From Zygnema cylindricum (Eukaryota > Streptophyta > Zygnematophyceae > Zygnematales > Zygnemataceae), in NCBI GenBank assembly GCA_037447655.1, contig JBBHKE010000660.1:65697-129696 (forward strand): a stretch of 64,000 nt of DNA. Reading direction: 5' to 3'. A model generated the notes under the pieces. The model was given only the letters and a program-made list of their open reading frames with translations. It was not told the origin of the DNA and did no database searches. Positions within the stretch are counted from its first letter, which is position 1, and every line of letters starts with the position of its first letter. A program made the position numbers and the translations under genes. Of the stretch, positions 23,701 to 34,466 are shown piece by piece.

Positions 23701-26700
23701 TTAACCAATTAAATCGATAATTCCTCCCACGGGTAAATTGCAAATACGACACATCGCTTTAATTTTAAACAAATCAAAGGCACAAGATTGACAAGCTCTA
23801 TGGTTACAAGGAACCAAAATAGTTTCTTGGGGAAACTCTTCACAAACCGAACAAAAGTCAAATTTGGGTTCCCAAAACATCTCTCTCTCTCTCCCTCCTC
23901 TCTCCCCACTACCGTCGTAGTACCATTCTCTGGTCATTTCCGACCCATTTTTCCACTCTTCGGTCTCATATACTCCTGTTATCATTCCTCTCTCCATTTT
24001 TTCAAACATCCCTCCTCCTCCTCCTCCTCCTCCTCCTCCTCCTCCCCCGCCTCCTCCTCCATTTCCAAAATTTGGACCCCTCCATCTATCCATTTGTCCA
24101 CTAAAATTTCCCATAGAGTTAAAATCCATTATTGGAGGAGCTCCCAAAATACTATTTCTATGAGGCTGAAAAGAAAAATTTGAATTTTCAAATACTTGAA
24201 TATCCAAATTTGACTCTCTCCTTAACTCTCCTCCTCCTCCTCTTCCTCCACCTCCTCCTCCTCCCCCTCCTCCTCCTTCCTCTCTGAGAATCCGAGGCTG
24301 ATGATTTCCGATATTGAATGTACGGACAGAAGAGACATTATTGGGTGCAAATTTCCAAGGCCAATTAATAGAGTTGATTTGAGTCGAATTGTACCCATCT
24401 CCAATTTCTTTAATTTTATTTAAATTTGTATTTTCGGGCTGAAAAAAGGGTATTTGATTTCCATTTCCACCCTCGTATTCTTTCACAACCATCTTCTTTT
24501 CTAAAATTTCAACTTCTGGGGATATTTTGACATCATCTTTTTCTCCAATTTTCCATATTTTTCTGTTTCTCGATTTGTCGTTTTTCGATTCTTTTTCCGA
24601 TGCTTCCATTTTCATTTTTTCTCTTTTTGATTCATTTTCTGATTCTCTTTCCAATCCTTTTTCTGAACCTCTTTCCGAACCTTTTTTCAAGTCTTCGTCC
24701 GATTTTTGGTTTTTCCGGTTCGAGTTTTTGACAATCTTTGAAGAAAAAACGTCTTCGTCCGTTAAAACGGATTCTTTTTCCGATTGTTCCCCATCATCTA
24801 TACGATTTTGAGAACTAAATCCGGAAATTAGACAAAAAGAACCGTTTTTTCCGTTAGGCGAAAGTTTTTCGGAAAAAAAACAATTTATCGCCGACGGTTT
24901 TCCGGAACACGGAAAAACATTTCTCGGAGAAAAGGGAAATAGAGAAGAAGTATAATTAGATTGGTTCTTTGAATTGGGGCTTAAGGATCGAATTAATGCC
25001 TTTTGGAGTTGAAAAGAAAAGCCTTGAGGGAATGGAGAGAGAGGGTGAGTTTGGGGGGTGGTGGGAGAATCGGAACCCACGTGAAATGGGTTTAAAGGGG
25101 CATAAGAGAGGGAGGATATTTTCGGAGAGAGAGAATACTTTGGAGAGGAAGAATATTTTATAGAAGAAGAGTATTTTGGAGAGAGAGAGTGAGAGAGAGA
25201 TTGAGAGAGAGAGTGAGAGAGAGAATTCCAGTGTCGACGATTGGAAGCGATTATCGGAGAGGGAGAGAGAGTTTCCGGAAGCCATTGGTGACTTTGGGGG
25301 TGAGAGGAGAGAGGAGAGAGGTAATTGGGAAGGTTAATTTTTCCAGAGTTAGTTTTATTGAAAGGAGGTTTCTTTGAATCGGAGATCTTTTTGGGATTTT
25401 GGGTTTGGAGAGGAGAGGTAGAGAGAGGAGAGTCAGAGAGAGGAGAGGGAGGGAGAGGAGAGGGTAAAAATGGGGTACCCGGTATTTTGGATTTTATGGG
25501 GCTATCATCATTAACTGATTGTACTTTAGAAGTGGAATTGGAAACAATATTTTTTGAAATTGAAAGGGAGGGGAGGGAGGGAAGGGAGAGGCTAGAAACG
25601 GGAATACTATCAGAGACTGCGATAGCAGTTGAAGTTGAAGTTGACGTAGGGGTAGAGGTACAGTTAGAGGTAAGGGTAGGCGTAGGGGTAGGAGTTGGAG
25701 AAAAAGTAGGAGAGGGAGTAGAGACAGGAGGAAGAGAGGGGATAGGAGAGGGAGTCGATATTGAAGTCAGAGGGGGAGTCGGAGGAGAGGTAAGGTTAGG
25801 AGTAGGAGTAGCGGTAGTATTTAGGGAAGTATGAGGGGGAGAGAGATAGGGAATGGGAGAGAAAATGGGAGTAGGACAAGGGACACAGGAGAGAGAGGAA
25901 GAAGAGACTGGTGGAGGAGTCGGAGAAGGGAAAGTAAAAGCAGAAGTGAGAGGAGGAGTACAAAGAGGAGAAGAAGTAGAATAAGAAGAAGAAGGAGAAG
26001 AAGAAGGTGGAGAAAAAGACGGAGACTCAAAATTTTGATGAATTTGAGAACTCTGGAAACCGTCAAAATCTTGAGAATTTTGAGAATTTTGAAAATTTTC
26101 GGAATTTTGGGAATCTAAGGAATCGTAGACGTTCTGAAAAGTTTCAGAATTCTGAGAAATTTTCGAATAATCGGAATTTTTGGAGTTTTGGAAATTTTGG
26201 GAATTCTGAAAGTTTTGCGAATTCTGGAGTTGAGAATTTTGGGAACTCTGGGAATTCTGGGAAAATTGTGAATTTAGCGAATTTTGGGAAAATTGCGAAT
26301 TTTGGGAAAATTGCGAATTTTGGGAAAATTGCGAATTTTGGTAAAATTGCAAATTTTGGGAAGTTTGAGAATTTTGGGCCATCATAAAGGCCATGGCAAG
26401 ACCAGGAAAGGGTCCCGGAAAGGCGACAGTGGGATGCATGAGAGCTCCAAGGAGAGATCTATTTAAAGAAGGATGGAAACCGGAAGAAGAGGGAAGAGAG
26501 GGGGAGGACGAGACGGCAGAATTAGAACCGTAATTGGGTCCAAACGGGGTGTATCCGTTGTTGGAGTTATTGTTGTTGTTGAAATTGTTGAAGTTGATAA
26601 AGTTGTTGGGATTATTGGGATTGTTGGAGTATTGCGATCCCAAAATTCGCGAGTTTCCATCCCTAGAAGTATGGGTATTGTAAAGATTCCCTCCTCCTCC

Positions 26701-26736
26701 TCCTCCTCCTCCTCCTCCTCCTCCTCCTCCTCCTCC
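23701..26736 (-). CDS. RING-finger protein with long low-complexity region, 5'-truncated at the scaffold gap
   Basis: A single minus-strand frame of about 1011 codons. Its C-terminal 50 residues form a C3HC4 RING finger (FCSVCEEF, CNHRACQSC, CRIC), ending GGIIDLIG. C-terminal RINGs of this kind are usually E3 ubiquitin ligases; the substrate is unknown. The remainder is disordered: poly-Gly (GGN runs), an NSQFSQ-type hexapeptide array, Ser/Pro/Thr-rich segments, an acidic/Lys patch and further Gly runs near the RING. The 5' end runs into a (TCC)n microsatellite and ten N bases. The residues beyond the gap in the same frame belong to a LINE fragment, so the true start is unknown. An internal Met near MHPTVAFPGPFPGLAMAFMM is the first plausible alternative. 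RING certain; start not resolved. Confidence 0.75.
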   Translation of the reverse strand, partial: GGGGGGGGGGGGGGGGNLYNTHTSRDGNSRILGSQYSNNPNNPNNFINFNNFNNNNNSNNGYTPFGPNYGSNSAVSSSPSLPSSSGFHPSLNRSLLGALMHPTVAFPGPFPGLAMAFMMAQNSQTSQNLQFYQNSQFSQNSQFSQNSQFSQNSLNSQFSQNSQSSQNSQLQNSQNFQNSQNFQNSKNSDYSKISQNSETFQNVYDSLDSQNSENFQNSQNSQDFDGFQSSQIHQNFESPSFSPPSSSPSSSYSTSSPLCTPPLTSAFTFPSPTPPPVSSSSLSCVPCPTPIFSPIPYLSPPHTSLNTTATPTPNLTSPPTPPLTSISTPSPIPSLPPVSTPSPTFSPTPTPTPTLTSNCTSTPTSTSTSTAIAVSDSIPVSSLSLPSLPSLSISKNIVSNSTSKVQSVNDDSPIKSKIPGTPFLPSPLPPSPLSDSPLSTSPLQTQNPKKISDSKKPPFNKTNSGKINLPNYLSPLSSHPQSHQWLPETLSPSPIIASNRRHWNSLSHSLSQSLSHSLSPKYSSSIKYSSSPKYSLSPKISSLSYAPLNPFHVGSDSPTTPQTHPLSPFPQGFSFQLQKALIRSLSPNSKNQSNYTSSLFPFSPRNVFPCSGKPSAINCFFSEKLSPNGKNGSFCLISGFSSQNRIDDGEQSEKESVLTDEDVFSSKIVKNSNRKNQKSDEDLKKGSERGSEKGLERESENESKREKMKMEASEKESKNDKSRNRKIWKIGEKDDVKISPEVEILEKKMVVKEYEGGNGNQIPFFQPENTNLNKIKEIGDGYNSTQINSINWPWKFAPNNVSSVRTFNIGNHQPRILREEGGGGGGGGGGGRGGGGELRRESNLDIQVFENSNFSFQPHRNSILGAPPIMDFNSMGNFSGQMDRWRGPNFGNGGGGGGGGGGGGGGGGGMFEKMERGMITGVYETEEWKNGSEMTREWYYDGSGERGGREREMFWEPKFDFCSVCEEFPQETILVPCNHRACQSCAFDLFKIKAMCRICNLPVGGIIDLIG
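26185..26370 (-). repeat. Tandem repeat encoding the NSQFSQ array of the RING protein
   Basis: An 18-bp unit (minus-strand frame QNSQFS), near-perfect at 26275-26360 and more diverged around it, so part of the low-complexity protein region arose by recent tandem expansion. Confidence 0.8.
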
Positions 26737-26746
26737 NNNNNNNNNN
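26691..26746. repeat. (TCC)n microsatellite running into a 10-N scaffold gap
   Basis: At least 15 TCC units followed by N at 26737-26746. The gap separates the RING gene from a LINE fragment. The repeat probably caused the assembly break, so the true distance is unknown. Confidence 0.95.
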
Positions 26747-26756
26747 GAACCGGAGG

Positions 26757-27635
26757 GGGTAGGAGGAAATGAACCGAGAGAACAAACACGTGGGAATAAT
26801 ATGAGAAACCTCTCGACGCACATAAAAGCACCCTTTTGAAGCGATAGTGGCAACGGTGTCTCGAATAGTGTCGTGCGCCTGGATCAAATCTCCCCCATGG
26901 GAGCAACGAAGCAAATGGACGCCATCGGGCCCCAAGACACAACCACATGCACAAATAAGAGAGCCAAGAAAAGGAGGATGGGGGAGGCCAAGGCGAAACC
27001 AAAGGGCGGTGGTGAACTGAGCTGGTGAGAATCAGAGAGTGGACAAAATAGGTGTGGCAAAAAGCCAAGACCTAGAACCAGGTCCACCACAAGAGAGAAG
27101 ACGGGCACGAGAAGAATCGGAGGGAAGCGCCTTGAGAAGCTCGGATTTAATGGTGGCAACAACCCGATCGGAAATCGATTCATGGACATACTCAACAGAT
27201 TTTGAAACAAGGGTCGAGAAAATCGGCACATCCACAAAGGAATGGGGAGGTAGAGAACGTGACGCGTCCAATAGAGATCGTTGGAAGGCGAACACACCGT
27301 CTAAAACCCGGGGGATAACAGTAGCTAGAACGGGGGTGTCCCCAGCCAAGAAACGGGAAACAAGAGTAGAGGCAATAAGATTCCAACTTCCCAAATAGGC
27401 AGCGGGAGCAACAAGAGCAGTCGATAATAGACCCAACCCCCCAGTAGAGACAGAGAGGGATGCCTGAATGCGGGCCGATGGCCCAGACTCGCGATCGAAT
27501 GCCCCGCGACCTAACAGAGTGTGGAGGACGTCCATGAGGCGATCGTCAAAAGCCGAGAGAGAGAGGCGACAAATGTCGAGGTGGGAGGGGAAGTACGAGT
27601 GAGGTAAGAAGGGCGGTGGGGAAAATGTGAAGGAT
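26757..27635 (-). pseudogene. LINE (RLE-type) C-terminal fragment
   Basis: Minus-strand frames MDVLHTLLGRGAFDRESG, LVAPAAYLGSWNLIASTLV and, after frame changes, GVHLLRCSHGG and REVSHIIP match the plus-strand LINE copy at 54909-57899 in order. The fragment covers the region after the reverse transcriptase and the zinc/nuclease-like part, with at least two frameshifts, and is cut by the scaffold gap. Confidence 0.85.
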
Positions 27636-28501
27636 GAAGTATTTTCACGGGCAAAGGTTTTTACTATTTTATAGGTCTTAAGTTCCTTTTGGCGGGTGAA
27701 GTACAGTACTGGAGTATGACTATTTTACCTCGTACATATCAGTTGTTGCCTTTTATCAAAATAATTGAAAATGTAACGAATTATCGGAATTTATCGGTTA
27801 AGCCGATAACTATCGGGGCAAGCACCCGATCGATAATGGTAATATCGCTAATTGTAAATATCGGTTGCATCCCTAGTGCATGCCCGACTTCATCGAGAAT
27901 TCAGCGTCCGTACCGTCGGCCGTCAACACTCTCTCTGACAACGCGACGTCGCGGTCGGGTGAGAAGCACAAGTACGGCTGGTGGAGATGGCTACGTGGCT
28001 TCATGTGAGTACCCTTCCTTACCACGTGGAAAGACCGTCGACAGGCGAACCAACAAGGCGTCGTGTTGATGTGCGAATTTAGCTCCTTCTGTACGCACGT
28101 GTTCTAGACCAGCCATAAAGTGCAGGAAGTTAGGAACCAGTGAAAGAAAAGTACGTACTCGGAAATGTAAACGTCATTCAAAAAATAAAATAGCCTGCTA
28201 AAATAGCTATCAAAAGCATCATCGACGCGCGGTGTCAGAGAGCAGATTTCCGTACGAACTGACTAATATGTTTCCCTGTCATATTATATAACTTACGCAA
28301 GCATATCAACGAACGCGTCACGTTTAGGTCCCGATAGCGGAAAAGAGTACGTCATGGAAATACGCCCAGACGGAATATCGGCAAAGCCGTCAGTACGGAC
28401 ACAAGGATCTGACGGAATTGGGTGATTACCAATCATGAAGTTTTAAAAACGTTCACCAGCATATTGGCTGTGTCTACATGTAATATACTTTAAGAGTACA
28501 G
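27636..28501. other. Unassigned sequence with a possible hAT relic end
   Basis: 27770-27875 repeats ATCGG/CCGATAAC motifs like the hAT-like elements and ends GGTTGCATCCCTA, resembling a hAT terminus. No left end or coding frame was found. Confidence 0.35.
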
Positions 28502-29077
28502 TACACCGCCAATCGTTATTAGCGTTGTGTACGCTAATCCCGTCCCGTTTTTTTTTTATTTTTTATTCTCCATTAGCGTAGTTCATTCTATTTTTTTCTT
28601 TACTCTATTTAGGGATAATTTTTTAGGACCGTACAAAATGGAAGTACGCCATCAGTCAATTAGTGTGATGTACGGACAATGTCAGACCGTACAAAACTGT
28701 ACCTTTTTAAGTGAAAAAGTATAATTTATGAGTTAAAGTAGCCGAGGACGCATGAGAATGTGCGCTCTAAAAAGGGGGTCTAATCGGGTTGTCAAATATC
28801 ACGTTCGCACATATTCGTCCAGCAACCACGTTTCGACTGTGTGAACACACGATTTATGTACGATTTGTCAGATTTTGTACGAATACCTATATTAGTGTAA
28901 GCATGTTTGCGACCGACATTTATTTTTTTCAAAGACCCAAATTAGAATTATTAAGCAATTAGAATGTATGTTTTTTTTCAAAGTATTCAAATTCTTAATT
29001 AGCGTAAACCACGGTAATTTTTCATGTACGCTAAAGAAACTAATGTTTCATGTACGCTAATAACGATTGGTGGTGTA
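28502..29077. mobile_element. Family-B TACACCGCC element, 576 bp
   Basis: Ends TACACCGCCAATCGTTATTA and AACGATTGGTGGTGTA, with TA flanks. The interior aligns to 58042-58585 (CCTTTTTAAGTGA, GGACGCATGAGAAT, GCGCTCTAAAAAGGGG, ACGATTTGTCAGATTTTG). Confidence 0.88.
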
Positions 29078-29127
29078 CTGTACAGTACTCTACAGTACAG
29101 TACTGTAACCGCAGGGTACCCGGACAG

Positions 29128-29290
29128 TACACCGGGAATCGTAATTAGAGTAATGAAAAAATTAGAGTAAAAAAACAAAATAATACAATTAGAGTAAATG
29201 ACGCTAATTGATGTCATAGACCTTTTTTAACAGTGAACTTTACTCTAATTTTTTTCATTATTCTATATTGGGTTTTGCGCGCTAATTGTC
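29128..29290 (+). repeat. Left terminal inverted repeat of the 12.2-kb element
   Basis: Pairs with 41118-41281. The outer 40 bp differ at only a few positions and the rest aligns with short indels. Confidence 0.75.
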
Positions 29291-30142
29291 AACACTAACG
29301 TAGACGTACGAAATTTGTCAGTCCGTATATTTCGACGTCAATGTGACGTTGTATAATTTGTCGCGCTGGATGTCAGTTCCGTCTAACAACCGTCAATGGT
29401 TACATGTAAATTATACGCATATCCGTAATTATTTACCAACAGTTATTAGCTACGGATTAACAATGCAATCCGTATGTAAACAGTATTTCCGTTATGTTTT
29501 TATCATTTTCATATAACAAGTGTACTTTTAAACTCTAATAGTGTCGCGCTTTGGAGCTTATATTAGAGTAAATTTACTTTAATAAAGACTCTTAACTCTA
29601 ATTAGGTTTCTTTCAGACGACGAAGTCGTAAAACGAACACTTATTACAGTTAAGTTTCACTCTAAATGAGTCGCAATTAGGAGATATCTTATCGAATGAA
29701 CGTATAACGACATATTATTGGACGACCACAATTACACGTGGCCATTTTATTAACCGTGGAATCGTGATGCCTGTAAAACAACCATAATACACAAACCAAT
29801 TGTCCTTTTGGACTCTTTTCCTTGAAAATTCCGTACATTTGATTACCTGCAACGTTTTTCACAGCTACTTCATAAAATAATTTGGCGGTAAATTTTACAT
29901 ATTCTTGCTTCAATTTTTGATTTTTTAGAAAAGGCGATATTTGGAATTCAAAACCAAACATTAAAATTAAAATTTTGATATCACCCTATTTTCACAATGG
30001 ATTGCCGCGTTTTATTAATTCACGCTTTTATAATTTCTACGTATATATTGCACCTTCAGACAAGCTATGGCATTATCGAAATAGATTTTTGATTTGTGTA
30101 AACACCTACATCTGACTCTCGTTGTTGACTACACGTCTCTCC
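29291..30142. other. Element sequence between left TIR and transposase promoter
   Basis: About 850 bp with repeated CTCTAAT motifs near 29530-29670 but no gene recognised. Confidence 0.5.
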
Positions 30143-30150
30143 TATAAATA
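30143..30150 (+). promoter_or_regulatory. TATA box of the pogo-like transposase gene
   Basis: TATAAATA lies 28 bases before the first ATG (30171) of the transposase frame. Initiation 25-30 bases downstream would fall at that ATG, so the effective start may be a slightly later Met (for example 30189). Confidence 0.5.
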
Positions 30151-30931
30151 GTCGTTTATTCTTTGGAATTATGTGGAGATTTACAAGAATGTGGGGTAAC
30201 TACGCGTCGAGATATAACGGAATATCTCATATCCCAGCACCTGTTGTGGAAGAGGTGACCGTAGAGATGAACAGTGTCGGATCCGAGATGGCGAGTGGTG
30301 CAACCGAATTACCACGTGTGGAGCCACTCGTGGAAGAAGCTTCGAGCGGAGAAGACAACAACGTGGGTGGAGATTTGGGGAGTCAGCCTACAACATTTGA
30401 CCCGTCGCAGTCCAGTCGGAAAAAGCAACACGTTACAACAAAAAGGGATCGTTTGCGAATAATCATGTGGATGATCGCTGAGGAGCGGGAGAACGGATAA
30501 CAAAGCCTCATCCCCAAAACTATCAACAAGTTTCCCGAACAATTTTCGGGAAGCAAAGGATATAGTGAGTTTTTCTACAACTATTCTCCCTTTACCTCAT
30601 CAATCAACATGTCGATTATTTCTATTTTTGTGCAGTTTTCAATCATCTACAATGTTTTATTCTGTCATTTATATTTTTTTTCTACAATTGGTTGTTGTTT
30701 CCATATTAATGCGAATTATTTGAGTGTAATCCGTTGCAAATGACATGAGATTAAATGTAGTCCTTTACTCTTGTAACCCTTTTCCTCATGTTGTTATTTA
30801 TTGGTTGTTATACGTATTGTTTTACATGTGTATATACATGTTTAGGATCAATATTTAGTTAGGATAAAATAGTTTGCGGGATTGTGATGAAAATCATGGG
30901 TGGAAAAGGCTATGTCGTTCGTCTTAGGGAT

Positions 30932-31545
30932 GGCGACGACATTGCGTCGTCGCTATATTTATGTCCACACACCATACAATGAAAGGGCGATGAGAAAATG
31001 TCGTCGCCTCAATGTGGACAAACGGCAAATCAGCTAACCGGCAACGACATTATGTTTTTCGCCGTATTAAATAGAGTATTGTCCCATCAACGATGACTTA
31101 TTGTCGTCGCCTGAAAGTTGGACAAGGGCGATGAGAAAATGTTGTCGCCTCGATGTGGACAATCACGGTATCAGTTAACCGACGACGACATTTTGTTGTC
31201 ACTGTCTAAATGATAATATTGCACCATCGGCGATGACTTCTTCTCGTCGCCCGAATGTTGGAATCTTTGACGATGTACAACGGGTGAAGTTAGGCGTTTC
31301 GTCGCCGCAATGTTGGAACGTCATATAGCAGTTTTTAATGAACGTTCGATTCGGATTTAGTGACGTCGGAAAAATATTGAACTTCTCAAATATATAAGAC
31401 GGCGATATTTGTTTTTTCGTCGCCGCAATGTTGGAACGTCCGTGTAGCAGACTTCAATGGACGTTCGACGCGGATTTTTTACGTCAAATGATTGTTGGAC
31501 TTCACGAATAAACCTGACGGCGAAATGTGTATATTCGTCGCCGCA
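30932..31545. repeat. Palindrome array 1 (GGCGA...TCGCC type) in the transposase intron
   Basis: Eight to ten imperfect 22-24-bp palindromes at about 30932, 30986, 31040, 31088, 31126, 31181, 31229, 31401 and 31519. Arms are GGCGAYGA and TCGTCGCC around a variable centre. The first six form a repeat of about 140 bp; the last ones recur about every 115 bp, followed by CGCAATGTTGGAACGTC. Confidence 0.85.
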
Positions 31546-31747
31546 ATATTGAAACGTCCGTAAACGTTGGTCGAACAAGGGTTTGTCGTCAAAAACATGT
31601 TAATCATTTGTACATATTTAAAAAACAAATCTGACGCTCAAATGGAGTGATTTTTTGAGACTGTCTTTTCTTCGCTGTCATTTGTTTTATTTACCGTTAA
31701 TTTGCAATTGCGTTCCGATTTCTTTGCACTTGCGTGAAAACAACTCC

Positions 31748-33796
31748 ATGGATCCTGGAAAGCGACCGACTAAACGACCACGTAGCTATGTACTGCAATA
31801 CAATTGATTTCCTCCCTTGAACATCACTCAATTCGAAAACCGCCGGCCAAGTCAAGAGAGGGACGACATATTAACCAACGTGGAGAGAACGGAGGAGTCA
31901 GAAGTAGAGGTACAAATGCATGAAGGGGAGGTGGCGGAAGAGTTAGTGAGGGTAAGGAATGAAAGTGAGGGTGAAACAAATGAAAAGTTGTTGGATGACC
32001 AAAAAGGGGCATCGAATGAGGAAGCAAGTGGAAAAGAGGAGGTTGACGGAGAAAAGTTGACAAAGGAAGTGGGTAGAGAAGATGTGGTTTTAACGAACTT
32101 GGTAGGAGAGGAAAAAGGGGAATCAAATGAGGAGGAAAATGAAAAAGGATTAGAAAAAGAGGTCGTAGGAGAAATGGTGAAAAAGGGAGAGGGTTTAAAG
32201 GAGGGTGTTTTTCCGGGTGAGGTAGGAGAGGAACAAGGGGAATCGGGTGAGGAGGGAAGTGATAATGGGTTAGAAAAAGAGGTTGAAGGAGAAAGGTTGA
32301 TAGAGGATGAGGGTGGAAAAGAAGGGGATATAACGAATGTGGTGGGAGAGGAAAAAGGGGAACCAAATAAGGAGGAAATTGATAAAGGATTAGAACATGA
32401 TGTCGTAAGAGAAACGGTGTTGGAGGGAGAAGGTGTAAAGGAAGGTGTTTCCCCGAGTGTGGTAGGAGAGGAAAAAGACGAACCGAATGTTGATGGAAAT
32501 GATAAAGGATTGGAAAAAGAGGTAGGAGAAGAAAGGGTCGTAGAGGAAGACGGTGTAAAGGAAGGTGTTTTTCCGGGTGAGGTAGGAGAGGAAAAAGGGA
32601 ACTCGGGCGAGGAGGGAAGTGATAATGGGTTAAAAATAAAAGGTTGGAGGGGAAAAGGTGATAGAGGAAGAGGGTATAAAGGAGGGTGCGGTAGCGGAAG
32701 AGGAGGAAGGTGAAAATGATGGCGAACTAACGCTACGAGAGAAAAGTAAGGTAAAAAAGAAGGGTAGAGTGGTGTCATCGCTCAAAGTATATGACATACA
32801 ATTAGAGATAGTCCAAGAAGGAAAAAAAATTAAAGATGAAAAAGATGAGGATTATGTCCCATCGGAGTCCGGGGATGATGAAAGTATCGTGGACGGAAGC
32901 GAACCAACCGAGGACGAAAAATCGCCCGAAAAAATTCATCCCACCGACATTCCGGTGACAAAGTTCGTGGGGGAAGCCTCAACCGAGGATGATCAGAGTT
33001 CGGAAAGTTCCGATAGAATGAAAGAAAACGATTTTGTAAGTGATGATGAGGTTGTCATGCAACCTCCTTCACCGAACCGGGAAAGAGCACTTGTTTTGGC
33101 CCTTTCGGGACAAGGGGGGCCCATTCAATCGGCTCCATATCGTGTAGAGGAGCCGGATTGGTATTTTCCGCCTCCCACCGGGGAGGAGGAAATGGATAGT
33201 TTCCGTCCAAGCGCTGCCCATACATTCCTGTGGAAGAGTGGCCGGAGCATTGGAGGTACGGCGAACCGCGGCCAATTGATCCATTGAAAAACCCTTTCTC
33301 GGAAATGTTGGATATTTCTCCCGACGTACCGGCTCATCCTACTTGGCTTTTCATAGCAGGAGAAGAAGGAGGATCGAACTTTGGGTACATCCGACATTTC
33401 CAACCCGATGACCAGCAATTCACGTGGATTGTGCGGGAAGATAATGGCTATTTTGTCGATGTACCGGAATTACTCCGACATTACCATCCATGGGACCCTC
33501 GGTTATACACCGTCCTACGAAATGCTCGTAAAACTCCCGAACTAAAGGAGTTGAGAAAGGCACGCAATAAACTTTTGCACAAATTTCGCAACCTTGTAGT
33601 TAGGCGTGCTTTTTTATGGGAAGTACCGAGAGTGGTACCGGCGAACCCTCCTCCCCTCCCACCGGAGGTAGTTGATCTTCCACGCTTAGTTATGGAGTTG
33701 AGTCGTGAAGTTGCGGAGCAACGAGAACAATTGAGAAATGTTCGGCGAATGGTGGCAAACCTCACTCGAGAGATGAAAAAAATAAAAAAAAAGTAG
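31748..33796 (+). pseudogene. Unrecognised acidic-repeat ORF inside the transposase intron
   Basis: ATG at 31748 (MDPGKRPTKRPRSYVLQYN, basic and NLS-like), then a TGA at 31805. The same frame continues to about 32640 and, after two apparent one-base shifts (about 32640 and 33215), runs to the stop at 33796, some 680 codons. The middle is Glu/Lys/Gly-rich, built from 40-residue repeats, followed by an acidic segment (DEKDEDYVPSESGDDESI). The C-terminal part is folded-looking: YIPVEEWPEHWRYGEPRPID, HPTWLFIAGEEGGSNFGYI, a Pro-rich linker and a coiled-coil-like basic tail ending KKIKKK. I do not recognise the family. Its position suggests an accessory gene of the element or a gene captured by it. 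Confidence 0.55.
31981..32700 (+). repeat. 120-bp coding minisatellite
   Basis: GGTAGGAGAGGAAA-type unit starts recur at 32101, 32221, 32341, 32461 and 32581, exactly 120 bp apart, with a more diverged unit before. Each encodes about 40 acidic residues (VGEEKGES..., KGLEKEV..., VKEGVFPGE). Confidence 0.95.
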
Positions 33797-33987
33797 TTTG
33801 GAGTGATACTCACCATAGCCGGTGAGTCGGTGAAGTATTTGCCGAGCAGGTAAGTCTTTCACCAAGCTTAACTTTCCAAACCCATTTTTGGTATACATTT
33901 GTACGTTTGCTAAACTAATAATCTTTATAGTAATAATAATTTTATAATATTGCCATATATTAATATGCAATATTGCCTTTGTTTATT

Positions 33988-34292
33988 CAGCGACGAGATA
34001 ATGTCGTCGCTAATTCGGCAATGACATATTGTCGAAGCCGAACCAGCGACGACAAATTATCGTCGCTGAATTACCGATGACAAATTGTCATCATTTATTC
34101 AGTGACGAGATAATGTCGTCGCTAATTTGGCAACGACATTATATTAAAGTCAAATCAGCGACGATAAATTCTCGTCGCTGAATTTCCGACGATGGTTTTT
34201 CATCAGTTATTCAGCGACGACATAATGTCGTCGCTGATTCGGCAATGACATATTGTCGAAGCCGAACCAGCGACGACATGTTATCGTCGCTG
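33988..34292. repeat. Palindrome array 2 (CAGCGACGA...TCGTCGCTG type), exact 56-bp period
   Basis: Six palindromes start at 33988, 34044, 34100, 34156, 34212 and 34268, each 56 bp apart. Each has the arm CAGCGACGA, about seven variable bases, and the arm TCGTCGCTG. Spacers alternate between two types, giving a 112-bp higher-order unit, and hold a second weaker palindrome (TTCGGC...GCCGAA). Confidence 0.92.
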
Positions 34293-34466
34293 AAATGAAA
34301 CAAACTTTCAAACACGTTTTTTTCCAAAGTTTTCCTTAATTTTACTTACTAACCATTTTTTGTTTTTGTTTTTTTTCTTCTTATCCTTATCCGCAGAGTA
34401 TCAAAAAGCAAGGAGATGGTGGGTTGAAAGGGTGGCCATAGTACGAGGCATTAGAGATACAAGTAA

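Noticed and set aside
26747-26853. N-terminal 35 residues of the 1050-codon RING frame
   Set aside because: They lie beyond the N gap in LINE-derived sequence.
31852-32778. 308-codon minus-strand frame
   Set aside because: Antisense of the Glu/Lys-rich 120-bp coding repeats. Its Ser/Pro/Leu-rich product is a shadow of that repeat.
33988-34292. Regularly spaced palindromes resembling a CRISPR array
   Set aside because: Eukaryotic context, no cas genes, and spacers that are themselves repeats of two types. It is a tandem array of a 56-bp unit.
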